Source of the DNA: Vulcanimicrobiota bacterium
GTDB taxonomy: Bacteria; Eremiobacterota; Eremiobacteria; Baltobacterales; Baltobacteraceae
Direction: 5' to 3'
Length of the DNA stretch: 43,816 bases
Assembly (NCBI GenBank): GCA_028287545.1
Contig: JAQBPL010000215.1
Span: forward strand, 1 to 43,816
The notes under the pieces are model-generated. The model had not been told where the DNA came from and made no database searches. It worked only from the letters and a program-made list of their open reading frames with translations. This document shows positions 25,541 through 35,394 of the stretch, piece after piece; positions within the stretch are counted from its first letter, which is position 1, and every line of letters begins with the position of its first letter. Both the position numbers and the translations under genes were made by a program.

Positions 25541-26929
25541 ATGGCGCACGTTCACGATCCGCTCACTTGCCGCTGCCCGCACGGCCGCTTCGATCCGGCC
25601 GTCTTCGCGCGTGCCGCCGCGCTGCTCGACCGGCGCGCGTTTCTCGGCGGGCTCGGAGCTGCGCTCGGCGCCGCGGCGTGGCCGTCGCGCGCCCGCGCCG
25701 CCGAGTCGGTGACGGTGCTGCGCGCGGCGCGGCTGTTCGACGGCGTCTCGATGCGCACGCCCGGCGTGCTGGTCCTGCGCGGCGACCGGATCGCCTCGTT
25801 CAACGCGGGCGATGCGGGGAGCGACGCGACGGTGATCGATCTCGGCGACGCGACCATCATGCCGGGGTTGATCGACGCGCACACGCACGTCGCGAACTCC
25901 GTGGTATCGTCGTCGTACCTCATCCGCGAACATACGGCCGACTCGGTCGCGGAGGCGGCGATCGGATCGATCCGCAACGCGCAGGCGATGCTCGCCAACG
26001 GCTTCACCACCTTGCGCGACGTCGGCGGCGGGAACGGGATCGACCTCGCGATGCGCAACGCCATCGCCCGCGGTGTCGTGGTCGGGCCGCGCATGCTCGC
26101 GGCCGGTCCGTCGCTGTCGATCACCGGCGGGCACGGTGACGCGAACGACCTGCCCTCGTCGGTGCACGTCGACTCGTCGATCGAGTCCGGCGTCTCGTTC
26201 GGTCCGTACGGTTTTCGCCAAAAGGTGCGCGAGCACGTCAAGCGCCACGTCGACTTGATCAAGATCACCGCGACCGGCGGCGTGCTCTCCTACCGCGACG
26301 CGTTCGACGTCCCGCAGTTCAACCTCGACGAAGTGCAAGCCGTGGTCGACGAAGCGACGAAGTTCGGCCTGAAGGTTGCGGCGCACGCGCACGGCGACCG
26401 CGGGATCGCGGTGGCCGTCAACGGCGGCGTTCATTCGATCGAGCACGGCACCGGCGTCGGCGACGCGACGCTGCGTTTGATGAAGGAGCGCGGCACGGCG
26501 CTCGTCCCGACGATCTGGGCGCTCGACTCGATCCTGCAGCCGGGCAACCCCAACAAGATCACGGCGAACCTCGTCGAGAAGGCGCACCAGGCCGCTGTGC
26601 TGCGCGACACCGGCATGCATCGGGCGCTCGCCGCCGGTGCGAAGATCGTCTACGGCACCGACGCCGGCGTCTTCCCGCATCGCGAGAACAACAAAGACTT
26701 CGCGCTGCTGCGCGCGATGGGGATGGCGCCGCTGGACCTGCTGCGCTCCGCGACGTCGCACGCCGCGGACCTGATCGGCACCGACGACCGCGGCCGCCTC
26801 GCGGTCGGAAAGCTCGCCGACGTCGCAGCGTTCGCCGGCGACCCGAGCACGAACATCGCGCTGCTCGAGAAGCCGCCGGTGGCGATCTTCGCGGGCGGCA
26901 AACGCATCGATCGCACGAAACTGGTGTGA
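25541..26929 (+). CDS. Exported metal-dependent amidohydrolase
   Basis: 462 residues. The N-terminus contains a twin-Arg motif (LLDRRAFLGGLGAALGAAAW), so it is probably exported folded by Tat; about 30 residues with HxH and CRC (HVHDPLTCRCPHG) precede the signal, which is unusual. The amidohydrolase barrel shows DAHTHV (metal), LIKITATGG (Lys bridge candidate), KVAAHAHGDRG and GVHSIEHG (metal His), and KIVYGTDAG (catalytic Asp). The sequence resembles the Xaa-Pro dipeptidase/imidazolonepropionase-like group. No SD is obvious before ATG 25541, 8 nt after the previous stop. Confidence 0.87.
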   Translation: MAHVHDPLTCRCPHGRFDPAVFARAAALLDRRAFLGGLGAALGAAAWPSRARAAESVTVLRAARLFDGVSMRTPGVLVLRGDRIASFNAGDAGSDATVIDLGDATIMPGLIDAHTHVANSVVSSSYLIREHTADSVAEAAIGSIRNAQAMLANGFTTLRDVGGGNGIDLAMRNAIARGVVVGPRMLAAGPSLSITGGHGDANDLPSSVHVDSSIESGVSFGPYGFRQKVREHVKRHVDLIKITATGGVLSYRDAFDVPQFNLDEVQAVVDEATKFGLKVAAHAHGDRGIAVAVNGGVHSIEHGTGVGDATLRLMKERGTALVPTIWALDSILQPGNPNKITANLVEKAHQAAVLRDTGMHRALAAGAKIVYGTDAGVFPHRENNKDFALLRAMGMAPLDLLRSATSHAADLIGTDDRGRLAVGKLADVAAFAGDPSTNIALLEKPPVAIFAGGKRIDRTKLV

Positions 26930-26942
26930 TCGTCGTCGCCGG

Positions 26943-29321
26943 CTAGCCCTCCCAGGTCCAGCCGGCGACCTCCGGCATGTCGCACCCGTGCTCGCGGATG
27001 TACGCGGCATGCCGCTCGAGTACGTCTTCGCAAAATCCGCGTGCGCCTGCGGGGACGCGGTACCCGTCGGTCTCCTCGGCACGTCGGAGCGCGTCGAGCG
27101 CGAGGTGATACCGGCTGACGCGGTTCAGCACGACCATGTCGAACGGCGTCGTCGTCGTCCCTTCTTCGACGTACCCGTGCACGTGGAACCGTCCCGGCGA
27201 GGGGCGCCGGTAGATCAGCTCGTGCACGGTGCGCGGATACCCGTGGTAGGCGAACACGACCGGACGATCGTCGGTGAAGAGTTCGACGAACCGGCGCTCG
27301 TCCGAGCCGCTCGGGTGCATCTCCGGCGATGCGAGCGCGAAGAGGTTGAGGACGCTCACGACCCGCAGCCGCAGCGTGGGTGCGTAGGTTCGCAGGAGCG
27401 AGGCGGCGGCGAGCGTCTCGAGCACCATCGCGTCGCCGGCGCACGCCAGCACGACGTGCGGATCGGCGTCATCGGCCGCCCACGCCCAACGGCTCGCGCC
27501 GGCGCCCAGCTCGGCGCGCGCCTCGTCGAGGCTGCGCCACTGCGGTGCGTCCTGCTTCGGGGCGACCACGACGTTGACGCGGTCGGTGCTTTCCAGAACG
27601 TGCTCCATGACGCACAGCAGCGTGTTGGCGTCAGGCGGAAAGTAGACGCGCACGGCTTCGGGCTTCTTGTTGAGCACCGTGTTGACGAAGCCCGGACCCT
27701 GATGCGAGTAGCCGTTGTGTTCCTGGCGCCAGACGTGTGACGTCAACAGGAAGTTCAGTCCGGAAAGCGGCTTACGCCACGGCGTCTCGCGCGCCATCTT
27801 GAGCCATTTGGCGTGCTGCGCGACCATCGAATCCACGATCGGCACGAAGCCCTCATACGACGCGAAGATGCCGTGCCGTCCCGAAAGGACGTATCCCTCC
27901 ATCCAGCCTTCGCAGGTGTGTTCGCTGAGGATTTCCATCACGCGCCCGTCGCGCGCGAGCGAATGGTCCGTCGCGATCTGCGGCAACGCCCAAGCGCGCG
28001 ACGTGACCGAGAACACGTCGTCCAATTTATTCGACGACGTTTCGTCCGGCGAGAAGAGCCGAAAATTTGCGTTGTGCGCGTTGGCGCGAAACACGTCTGC
28101 CAGCCAGCCGCCGAGACGGTGCGTCGCCGAGCACGACGTCGCACCGGGCTCGGCGCCGTCGTAGGCGTGCGGCTCCAAGGCTGGGAGAACGAGCGGCTTC
28201 CGGCGCGCGCCGCCGTTGGCACGCGAATTGCGGCCGATCAGCCGACGGGGCGTCGGAAGAGTCTCGAGGATGTCGGCGTGCGGCCGGCCTGCCGCGTCGA
28301 AGAGCTCATCGGGCCGATACGAGCGCAGCCATCGTTCCACCGCGCGCCGGTGCACCGCGTTCGTGAACGGATCGGTGATCGGAATGCCGTGCGAACGCGG
28401 TGTGTTCGCGACGGGCTTTCCGTCGATCGAGCGTGGTCCCGTCATGCCTTTCGGTGAACGCAGGACCAGCACCGGCGGCGCGATCGGTTCGGCGCCACGC
28501 TGTGCCGCCGCGCGGCGCTGCGCGAGCCGGTCGTAGGCCGCGTCGAACGCGCGCCACACGCCGTCGTGCATGGCATCCGACGCCTGTTCGTCGCCGGCCC
28601 GCACGAGGATCGGCTCGTAACCCAAGCCGCGTAGATACGCGCAAAGCCCCTCATCCGTCAAGCGCGCGAAGATGGTAGGACCGGAGAGTTTGTAGCCGTT
28701 GAGGTGCAGGATGGGAAGCACGGCGCCGGAGGTTGCCGGATCGATGATCGCGTGCGAGAGCCAGGATGCGGCGAGCGGCCCGGTCTCCGCCTCGCCGTCG
28801 CCGATGACGCAGGCGACGACGAGTTCCGGATCGTCGAGCGCGACTCCGTACGCGTGCGAGAGCGCGTACCCCAGTTCTCCGCCTTCGTGCAGCGCACCGG
28901 GCGTGCGCGCGGTCAGGTGGCTCGGCATCCCGCCGGGCCAGGAGAACCCCCGCACCAACGCAAGCGCGCCGTCCTCGTCTCGGGCAAAGCGTGGGTCGTA
29001 TTCGGCGAGCGTTCCCTCCAGGAAGAGGTTGGCGTAAATCGCCGGCGCTCCGTGCCCCGGGCCGACGAGGAGCAGCATGTCCAGGTCGCGGTCGCTCACG
29101 AGGCGGTTGAGATGCGCGTAGATGAGGTTGAGGCCGGGCTGCGTCCCCCAGTGTCCGAGGACGCGGGTTTTGCAGTCGGATGCTTCAAGCGGTCGCCGCA
29201 GAAGCGCGTTGTCGCGCAGGTAGAGCTGCGCGGCACCAAGGTAATTTGTCGCTCGCCAGTAGCGGTCGAGCGCCGCAAGGCGTGCCGGCGAGCGGGTCGG
29301 TGCGGATTCCACGATCGTCAC
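26943..29321 (-). CDS. xfp: Phosphoketolase (xylulose-5-P/fructose-6-P)
   Basis: 792 residues, full length. A TPP enzyme that splits xylulose 5-phosphate or fructose 6-phosphate with phosphate, giving acetyl phosphate. Motifs: GHWGTQPGLNLIYAHLNRL, VGPGHGAPAIYANLFLEGT, IGDGEAETGPLAASW (TPP-Mg), LHLNGYKLSGPTIFAR, SHVWRQEHNGYSHQGPGF, FAYHGYPRTVHELIYRR. Starts at GTG 29321 with no SD; a TAGAAT box lies 7 nt upstream, so the mRNA is probably leaderless. Its product acetyl phosphate is the substrate of the acetate kinase at 38979, which shares the same promoter type. Divergent from the usp gene at 29428. Confidence 0.95.
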   Translation of the reverse strand: MTIVESAPTRSPARLAALDRYWRATNYLGAAQLYLRDNALLRRPLEASDCKTRVLGHWGTQPGLNLIYAHLNRLVSDRDLDMLLLVGPGHGAPAIYANLFLEGTLAEYDPRFARDEDGALALVRGFSWPGGMPSHLTARTPGALHEGGELGYALSHAYGVALDDPELVVACVIGDGEAETGPLAASWLSHAIIDPATSGAVLPILHLNGYKLSGPTIFARLTDEGLCAYLRGLGYEPILVRAGDEQASDAMHDGVWRAFDAAYDRLAQRRAAAQRGAEPIAPPVLVLRSPKGMTGPRSIDGKPVANTPRSHGIPITDPFTNAVHRRAVERWLRSYRPDELFDAAGRPHADILETLPTPRRLIGRNSRANGGARRKPLVLPALEPHAYDGAEPGATSCSATHRLGGWLADVFRANAHNANFRLFSPDETSSNKLDDVFSVTSRAWALPQIATDHSLARDGRVMEILSEHTCEGWMEGYVLSGRHGIFASYEGFVPIVDSMVAQHAKWLKMARETPWRKPLSGLNFLLTSHVWRQEHNGYSHQGPGFVNTVLNKKPEAVRVYFPPDANTLLCVMEHVLESTDRVNVVVAPKQDAPQWRSLDEARAELGAGASRWAWAADDADPHVVLACAGDAMVLETLAAASLLRTYAPTLRLRVVSVLNLFALASPEMHPSGSDERRFVELFTDDRPVVFAYHGYPRTVHELIYRRPSPGRFHVHGYVEEGTTTTPFDMVVLNRVSRYHLALDALRRAEETDGYRVPAGARGFCEDVLERHAAYIREHGCDMPEVAGWTWEG

Positions 29322-29327
29322 GCTCGT

Positions 29328-29372
29328 ATTCTATGCGGCTCGATGCGCCCGAAGCGTGAACCACCTGTGAAC
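29328..29372 (-). promoter_or_regulatory. Leftward GTTCAC-box promoter of xfp
   Basis: On the minus strand: GTTCAC-AGGTG-GTTCAC (29372 to 29356), 22 nt, TAGAAT (29333 to 29328), 6 nt, GTG start 29321. The direct repeat has an 11-bp period. It is one of two cases with the longer 22-nt distance, both with perfect repeats. Confidence 0.65.
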
Positions 29373-29388
29373 GCCCGCGACGGTTCGA

Positions 29389-29421
29389 GTTCTCAGCCCG
29401 TTCTCACCGGCCAGCCACGAT
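29389..29421 (+). promoter_or_regulatory. Rightward box promoter of usp (29428)
   Basis: GTTCTC-AGCCC-GTTCTC (29389-29405), 10 nt, CACGAT (29416-29421), 6 nt, ATG 29428. The hexamers repeat with an 11-bp period and the start codon falls at the predicted transcription start. Confidence 0.6.
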
Positions 29422-29427
29422 ACGTAT

Positions 29428-30250
29428 ATGGCCGCCGCGTTTGCGCACATCACCGTACCGGTCGACGGCTCGACGACCGCCGCGCGAGGCATAGCGTTCG
29501 CGCTGGAGTTCGCGCGCGGCGGATGCTCGGTGACGTTTTGCAGCGTCGTCGATCCGACGCTCGCCTGCCTTCCGGTCGGCTACGGCGTCTCGACGGATCC
29601 CGGTCCCATGCTCACCGTGCTCGACGACGACGCGACGCTGTTTTGCCGGGCCGCTCAGGCGAAAGCGGCCGGCGCGGGGGTCGCATCGGACACGCAAGTC
29701 CTGCACGGGCAGTGTGTCCAGGCGATCGAGTCGCTGGTCCGGCAGAACGGCTCCCAGGCGATCGTGGTGGGCACGCACGGCAGAACCGGTCTGGCGCGCA
29801 GCCTGCTCGGCAGCGTCGCTGAGGGGCTCCTTCGGCGCAGCGACGTTCCGGTGGTGGTCGTGCACGAAGGCGACGTCGCGCGCGCGGGCCCGATTGCGGT
29901 CGCGCTCGACGAATCTCCGGCGGCGCACGCCGCGCTCGGAACCGCGATCGCGATCGGCGCCGCTCGTGGAATTCCGATCGCGCTGATCCACATCTCCGGT
30001 ACGGCGGCCTCCGTCGATCCCGGCCGAGTGGACGTGCTGATGTCCGGTGCTGTGAAGCGCGCCGGGGCGCAGGGTGTGAACGCGGAGGTCGTCGTTCGCA
30101 ATGGTCGCGCGCCCGAGACGCTGCTCGCCGCTGCGGACGAGCTCGATTGCTCGATGATCGTGATGGGAACCCACGGACGGCCGTTCGTCGAGCGCCTCCT
30201 GCTCGGCAGCGTCGCCGCGTACGTCGTGCAGCACGCACGCATCCCCGTCG

Positions 30251-30276
<26 letters not shown>
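29428..30276 (+). CDS. Tandem-domain universal stress protein (Usp 1)
   Basis: 282 residues: two UspA domains (about 1-145 and 150-282). Each ends in an ATP-binding signature: VVGTHGRTGLARSLLGSVAE and VMGTHGRPFVERLLLGSVAA (G-x2-G-x9-GS). Such tandem Usp proteins bind ATP and support survival in stasis or hypoxia; in mycobacteria several belong to the DosR regulon. ATG 29428 has no SD and is probably at the 5' end of a leaderless mRNA driven by the box at 29389. Its 3' end overlaps the convergent kinase gene by 26 nt. Confidence 0.9.
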
Positions 30277-32530
<2,254 letters not shown>

Positions 32531-32591
32531 ATCGGTCTCCGAGGCTCGTTTCTTCCACCGCGCCGCGCGGCGGCCCCCCGTGTGAACGCCG

Positions 32592-32624
32592 GTTCCAACG
32601 ATCTTCCGCCGCATCGGCGAGCAT
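32592..32624 (+). promoter_or_regulatory. Box promoter of the SRPBCC-like gene at 32631
   Basis: GTTCCA-ACGAT-CTTCCG (32592-32608), 10 nt, GAGCAT (32619-32624), 6 nt, ATG 32631. The hexamers are more divergent than elsewhere but every spacing matches the other boxes. Confidence 0.5.
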
Positions 32625-32630
32625 GCACGG

Positions 32631-33113
32631 ATGACGTCCTCCGTCACGATCGTACGAAGCGTTCTCCTAAACTGCCTTGCGATCGTGCCGCTCCTCCGCG
32701 CGCAGCTCGAAACCTTGGAGGAAGCCTCCGAGCACGGGACGGTGCTGATGGCTGCCCGCATCCCGGGGAACGACCGCTTCACCGTGCCCATACGCCTGAG
32801 GGTGAGCTATCCGGCGCCCAAGACCCCGCGATTCGGCCTCACCATCGCGGCGCGAACCGTGCCCGCGCTGTACCCGCGGTTTCGAGGCGACCTCGAGCTC
32901 GCGGGAGCGGGCATCGCCGCAACGAAACTCACGCTTTCCGGTGAGTATCACGTGCCGTCCGGGCCGCTGGGGCGCGCGTTCGATGCCGCCGTCGCGCGCG
33001 GCGTCTCGCCGCGCGGTTTGGAGGACCTCCTGGATCGCCTGATCGCCGACGTCGCGGCCGACGTGGCGCATGAATCCGACGCTGCGTATCGGGCGGGACG
33101 CCACGGCGAGTAG
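32631..33113 (+). CDS. SRPBCC-like protein (window paralogue 2)
   Basis: 160 residues. The C-terminal half carries the family pattern LTLSGEYHVPSGPLGRAFDAAV and GLEDLLDRLIADVA, matching the genes at 13298 and 34359. The N-terminal half (SVLLNCLAIVPLLRAQLETLEEASEHGTVLM) is more divergent. Its ATG lies 7 nt after a -10-like box, with no SD, so the mRNA is probably leaderless. It is divergent from the hybrid kinase and tail-to-tail with usp at 33133. Confidence 0.65.
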   Translation: MTSSVTIVRSVLLNCLAIVPLLRAQLETLEEASEHGTVLMAARIPGNDRFTVPIRLRVSYPAPKTPRFGLTIAARTVPALYPRFRGDLELAGAGIAATKLTLSGEYHVPSGPLGRAFDAAVARGVSPRGLEDLLDRLIADVAADVAHESDAAYRAGRHGE

Positions 33114-33132
33114 CCGTCGCAACGCTCCCGCT

Positions 33133-34092
33133 CTAGCCCGATGCCGTCTCGGCGAGAACGCCGGGCAGAAGATGCGTGCGAGCCGGGACGACGATGACTG
33201 GGACGTCGCTGCTGCGCACGAGAGCCTCGGCGGTGCTGCCGAGAAGCACGCGATCGAGATGCCGCCGGCCGTGCGTACCAACGACGATAGCGTCGGCGCG
33301 CTGGCGGCGGGAGGCCTCGAGCAATCCGGTCGCTGCGGCGTGAGCGTCGACGATCTCCGTATCCGGATAGACGTCGACCGCGTTCGCATACTGCAGTCCG
33401 GCGTCGAGCGCGTCGCGAGCGGAGGGGCGAATCTCGTGGAGGTACGGGATCGGATCGTACCCGTATGCGCCGACGACCCCGTCGTGTGCCTCGACGACCG
33501 TGCAAAACACGAGTCGGACGTTGCGGTGCAGCGACAGCGCGACCGCGAAGACCGCCGCACCCTCTGAAGGCGGCGAGGCGTCGACTCCGACGACGATCCG
33601 GTGCAGCTCCGGGGCGCGCGACGACATTCCTTCGCTCACCACGATCACGGGGATATGCGCGATCCGCAGAAGCCCGTCCGCGTAGCTTCCGACCAGCAAT
33701 CCCGCGAGACCGGAAAGGCCGCGCGTCCCAACCGCGATCGCGGTTGCGTTCCACCGTTGCGCCGCATTGAGCACGCCGGCGACGACGCCGTTGGTCGAGA
33801 GATCGAGGCTCACCGGTACCGAGCACGAGGCGACCCGCTCGGCCGCCTGCCGTAGGAGCCCGCGGCGAAACACGTCGAGACCGCGTACGACCGGTTCCGT
33901 CTCGCGTCGCTCGCGCCGCGCCTTCGTGTCGAGCGGGAGCACCGTCGGCGCCCCGATGTCCGAGACGTGCGCGATGACAACGTCCCCCGCGAACTGCTCG
34001 GCAAGCGCGACGGCGCGCGCGAGCGCGGCATCCGCGGGCGGCGAGCCATCGTAGCCGACGACGATGCGGGCGAAGGGATGCGTGAAGCTCAT
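33133..34092 (-). CDS. Tandem-domain universal stress protein (Usp 2)
   Basis: 319 residues, two UspA domains: RIVVGYDGSPPADAALARAV ... AVGTRGLSGLAGLLVGSYAD and RIVVGVDASPPSEGAAVFAV ... VVGTHGRRHLDRVLLGSTAE (ATP-binding loops). ATG 34092 is chosen because the Usp fold starts there (MSFTHPFARIVVGYDGS); the open frame extends upstream through a promoter region. No SD; a -10-like CAGACT ends 7 nt before the ATG. Confidence 0.9.
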   Translation of the reverse strand: MSFTHPFARIVVGYDGSPPADAALARAVALAEQFAGDVVIAHVSDIGAPTVLPLDTKARRERRETEPVVRGLDVFRRGLLRQAAERVASCSVPVSLDLSTNGVVAGVLNAAQRWNATAIAVGTRGLSGLAGLLVGSYADGLLRIAHIPVIVVSEGMSSRAPELHRIVVGVDASPPSEGAAVFAVALSLHRNVRLVFCTVVEAHDGVVGAYGYDPIPYLHEIRPSARDALDAGLQYANAVDVYPDTEIVDAHAAATGLLEASRRQRADAIVVGTHGRRHLDRVLLGSTAEALVRSSDVPVIVVPARTHLLPGVLAETASG

Positions 34093-34099
34093 GTGCCTG

Positions 34100-34132
34100 A
34101 GTCTGTTCTGATCGCGTGAAAGTTCGGTGAAC
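34100..34132 (-). promoter_or_regulatory. Leftward box promoter of Usp 2
   Basis: Minus strand: GTTCAC-CGAAC-TTTCAC (34132 to 34116), 10 nt, CAGACT (34105 to 34100), 7 nt, ATG 34092. The hexamers repeat with an 11-bp period. Confidence 0.6.
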
Positions 34133-34136
34133 CCGC

Positions 34137-34180
34137 ATTCACGGGTGGCTCTCACGGAGTTCGCACGGTGACGGTACGCT
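34137..34180 (+). promoter_or_regulatory. Rightward triple box promoter
   Basis: Three hexamers at 11-bp steps: ATTCAC (34137), GCTCTC (34148), GTTCGC (34159-34164), then 10 nt and TACGCT (34175-34180). The ATG of a 52-codon frame lies at 34190. It is back to back with the leftward box, 4 nt apart. Confidence 0.5.
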
Positions 34181-34189
34181 GTCGATGCG

Positions 34190-34348
34190 ATGATCACCGA
34201 ACTGCGCACCCCGGCCGAGCCGCTCGTTCGTGGACTCAACCTCCGAGGAAGGCCGGCCGGAGAGTTGCGGTTCGGGCACGTCCGGACCTCGCTGATCGCG
34301 GCAAGCCACACGACGAGTGAGCGCGGCCATCTCAAACGGTACCGGTAA
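34190..34348 (+). CDS. Small ORF (52 aa) under a box promoter
   Basis: Codes for a 52-residue peptide starting MITELRTPAEPLVRGL and ending GHLKRYR, rich in Arg and without membrane segment or known motif. The only reason to call it is its position: its ATG stands 9 nt after the TACGCT box of a well-formed regulated promoter, and nothing else is open to the right on that strand before 35047. It could also be an untranslated RNA. It runs tail-to-tail with the gene ending at 34359. Confidence 0.4.
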   Translation: MITELRTPAEPLVRGLNLRGRPAGELRFGHVRTSLIAASHTTSERGHLKRYR

Positions 34349-34358
34349 AGTTTGTCGC

Positions 34359-34844
34359 CTACGTGTCCTTCCGTCCGGCGACCCCTTCGATGCCCCTTCG
34401 CCACAGAAGCTCTCGCTCTTCGAGCGCGCGCGCAATGCGGCGCAGAACGTCGTTGGCGGTCGCGATGGCTATTCGTCTCCCAGCGATCGCGTCGAAGAGT
34501 TTACCGAGTGGACCGCCGGGCGGGGCGTAGCTCCCGTCGAGGACGAGCCGCGTGTTCGCGTTCTCGATGCGGATCCGCAACGTTCCCACGAAGTCCGGCA
34601 GCCACGCGCTGCCTGCCGACCAACGCAGCAGGATCTCGTCGTGCGAGCGGCCGGATTCGGTGACGTCGGTGCGAAGCCCATAACGTACCGTGACGCGGTG
34701 GCCGAGTGGTCCGGCGTGCAAGACGGCACCCTCGCCGCCGCGCTCCGCCTCCTTGAGGTACTCGCTTGCGTATTCAGCGGAGATGGAGAACGGACAGTTC
34801 GCGAGGATCTCGGCGTGGACGGTTCTGACGCAGCGCACGATCAC
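34359..34844 (-). CDS. SRPBCC-like protein (window paralogue 3)
   Basis: 161 residues: VRTVHAEILANCPFSISAEYASEYL, HDEILLRWSAGSAWLPDF, GTLRIRIENANTRLVLDGSY, GRRIAIATANDVLRRIARAL. The same blocks in the same order occur in the 13298 gene, a clear paralogue. GTG 34844 overlaps by 4 nt (GTGA) the stop of a 28-codon upstream frame that itself begins at a predicted transcription start, so translation is probably coupled to that leader. Confidence 0.72.
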   Translation of the reverse strand: MIVRCVRTVHAEILANCPFSISAEYASEYLKEAERGGEGAVLHAGPLGHRVTVRYGLRTDVTESGRSHDEILLRWSAGSAWLPDFVGTLRIRIENANTRLVLDGSYAPPGGPLGKLFDAIAGRRIAIATANDVLRRIARALEERELLWRRGIEGVAGRKDT

Positions 34845-34927
34845 CGCACCGCAACGCCGTGGCTGTGAAGCAGCCGCTCCACGACCCAGCGCAGGACAAC
34901 GTGGTGACGATTACGCCCGCATTCCAT
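34841..34927 (-). CDS. Leaderless 28-codon leader ORF coupled to the SRPBCC gene
   Basis: Encodes a peptide beginning MECGRNRHHVVLRWVVERL and ending GVAVR. The ATG at 34927 stands 6 nt after the TACGTT of a box promoter, and its TGA overlaps the GTG start of the SRPBCC-like gene. The ORF therefore provides a leaderless entry point and hands ribosomes to the second gene. No function for the peptide itself is evident. Confidence 0.5.
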   Translation of the reverse strand: MECGRNRHHVVLRWVVERLLHSHGVAVR

Positions 34928-34933
34928 GCGTCC

Positions 34934-34966
34934 AACGTACCGCTCAAGCGTGAAGACCAAAAGAAC
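34934..34966 (-). promoter_or_regulatory. Leftward box promoter of the leader ORF/SRPBCC gene
   Basis: Minus strand: GTTCTT-TTGGT-CTTCAC (34966 to 34950), 10 nt, TACGTT (34939 to 34934), 6 nt, ATG 34927. Spacing is identical to the other short-spaced boxes. Confidence 0.6.
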
Positions 34967-34992
34967 GCGCTGCGAAGGGTCTCGCCGGAGGC

Positions 34993-35025
34993 CTTCGCAG
35001 GATCCTCAAGAGCAGCTGGTAGGAT
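34993..35025 (+). promoter_or_regulatory. Possible weak box promoter of the 35047 gene
   Basis: CTTCGC-AGGAT-CCTCAA (34993-35009), 10 nt, TAGGAT (35020-35025). The -10 is good and the 10-nt spacing fits, but the second hexamer is poor. Here the gene has a leader with an SD (AAAGGAAGG), unlike the leaderless cases. Confidence 0.35.
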
Positions 35026-35046
35026 CGTTTCAAAGGAAGGCTCATC

Positions 35047-35358
35047 ATGCGCATGTCGCACTCGCTCTTGCATCCCTCGGCGCTCGCCATCGCGGGCGGC
35101 ATCGGCGCCATCGTCCTCGCAACCCTGATGGGGTTCGGCATGATGGGCGCCGGATCGATGATGGCGGGCGGCGGGATGATGGGCGGCTATGGACCGTACG
35201 GTGGTTTCCCCGGCTATCACGTGACCGTCGGCGGCGGGTTGTTCATGTTGTTCTGGGCGTTCGTCGTCGGCGCGCTCGCCGGCTGGATCGTCGCGCTCGT
35301 CTATAATGCCGTCGTCCGTCAGTCGTCATCGAACGTGACGGGTCCCTCCACGGAATAG
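35047..35358 (+). CDS. Small membrane protein, Met/Gly-rich
   Basis: 103 residues with two membrane helices: ALAIAGGIGAIVLATLMGFG near residues 12-35 and LFMLFWAFVVGALAGWIVAL near 65-88. Between them is a Gly/Met/Tyr-rich stretch (MMGAGSMMAGGGMMGGYGPY) reminiscent of short metal-related or DUF5676-like membrane proteins. A strong AAAGGAAGG site lies 8-16 nt before ATG 35047. The next gene begins 36 nt after its stop and may be co-transcribed. Confidence 0.7.
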   Translation: MRMSHSLLHPSALAIAGGIGAIVLATLMGFGMMGAGSMMAGGGMMGGYGPYGGFPGYHVTVGGGLFMLFWAFVVGALAGWIVALVYNAVVRQSSSNVTGPSTE

Positions 35359-35394
35359 CGGCGCTGTGCGGCGACTGCCAAGTGGTGGACGGAG

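Noticed and set aside
32582..32598. GTTCAC half-site (minus strand) as a box promoter for the hybrid kinase
   Set aside because: The 11-bp partner is TTGGAA and neither the 10- nor the 22-nt position holds a -10-like hexamer; the kinase has an SD and a longer leader.
34865..34870. CTTCAC (minus strand) as a box for the SRPBCC gene at GTG 34844
   Set aside because: No partner hexamer 11 bp away and no -10 at the expected place; the box at 34934-34966 explains the gene through the leader ORF.
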